A stretch of DNA of 6,067 bases from an uncultured Porphyromonadaceae bacterium (lineage in GTDB: Bacteria; Bacteroidota; Bacteroidia; Bacteroidales; Muribaculaceae). A program made the position numbers and the translations under genes. Shown piece by piece: positions 6,039 through 6,067 of the stretch; positions within the stretch are counted from its first letter, which is position 1, and the number at the start of each line of letters is the position of its first letter. Below the pieces are notes generated by a model, which was not told the origin of the DNA, ran no database searches, and saw nothing but the letters and a program-made list of their open reading frames with translations. The stretch covers positions 1 to 6,067 of the forward strand of contig UROS01000142.1 in assembly GCA_900549445.1 (NCBI GenBank), given 5' to 3'.

Positions 6039-6067
6039 CTGTCTCTTATACACATCTGACGCTGCCG
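6039..6067. other. Nextera/Tn5 library adapter contamination at contig end
   Basis: Positions 6039-6057 are exactly the 19-base Tn5 mosaic end, CTGTCTCTTATACACATCT. The next ten bases, GACGCTGCCG, continue into the Nextera Read 1 adapter. Read on the minus strand, 6053-6039 gives the well-known false N-terminus (M/V)YKRQ joined to the transporter fragment. Another frame gives MCIRDR, and the plus strand gives an ending SLIHI. Genomic sequence therefore ends at 6038. Confidence 0.97.

Noticed and set aside
6039..6053. Start codon (GTG) and first five residues of a 284-residue transporter
   Set aside because: These bases are the Tn5 mosaic end, not genomic DNA; the real gene continues beyond the assembled sequence.
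5541..6059. Plus-strand open frame ending in SLIHI opposite the transporter
   Set aside because: It is antisense to SusC and its last codons come from the Nextera adapter, a known artefact signature.

Overview
This window looks like one end of a contig from a gut-type Bacteroidales bacterium (Bacteroides, Muribaculaceae or a relative). The evidence is a SusC-type outer-membrane transporter, a Bacteroidetes-style lipoprotein, a secreted GH92 mannosidase, starts preceded by A/T-rich sequence rather than a Shine-Dalgarno motif, and a perfect TTTG-N19-TAnnTTTG promoter. The genus cannot be fixed from the sequence alone. All four genes are on the minus strand, so transcription runs from high to low coordinates.

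Right to left, the layout is as follows. (1) Positions 6039-6067 are not genomic: they are read-through of a Nextera/Tn5 library adapter. (2) The C-terminal 279 residues of a SusC-family TonB-dependent transporter (5199-6038). (3) After 24 bases, a 444-residue predicted lipoprotein of beta-propeller type (3840-5174), related by motifs to the DUF4185/DUF5005 group; it sits where a SusD gene would usually be. (4) An intrinsic terminator (3774-3812). (5) A 757-residue signal-peptide-bearing GH92 exo-alpha-mannosidase (1487-3760) whose catalytic residues can all be placed. (6) A canonical Bacteroidetes promoter (1452-1482). (7) A 388-residue AbiH-family abortive-infection protein (252-1418). (8) A 251-base intergenic left edge with two terminator-like hairpins, one on each strand, and two short palindromes.

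Genes 2, 3 and 5 read as the downstream end of a polysaccharide utilization locus for an alpha-mannoside, probably mannose-capped N-glycan or mannan. SusC imports oligosaccharide, the surface lipoprotein binds or cuts the glycan outside, and GH92 removes terminal mannose, probably in the periplasm. AbiH is an unrelated phage-defence gene with its own promoter.

The points most worth a second look are the uncharacterised propeller lipoprotein in the SusD position, the terminator only 13 bases ahead of the GH92 start codon, and the SIR2-like order of motifs in AbiH. No CRISPR array, tRNA, rRNA, insertion sequence or clearly new multi-gene system is visible.
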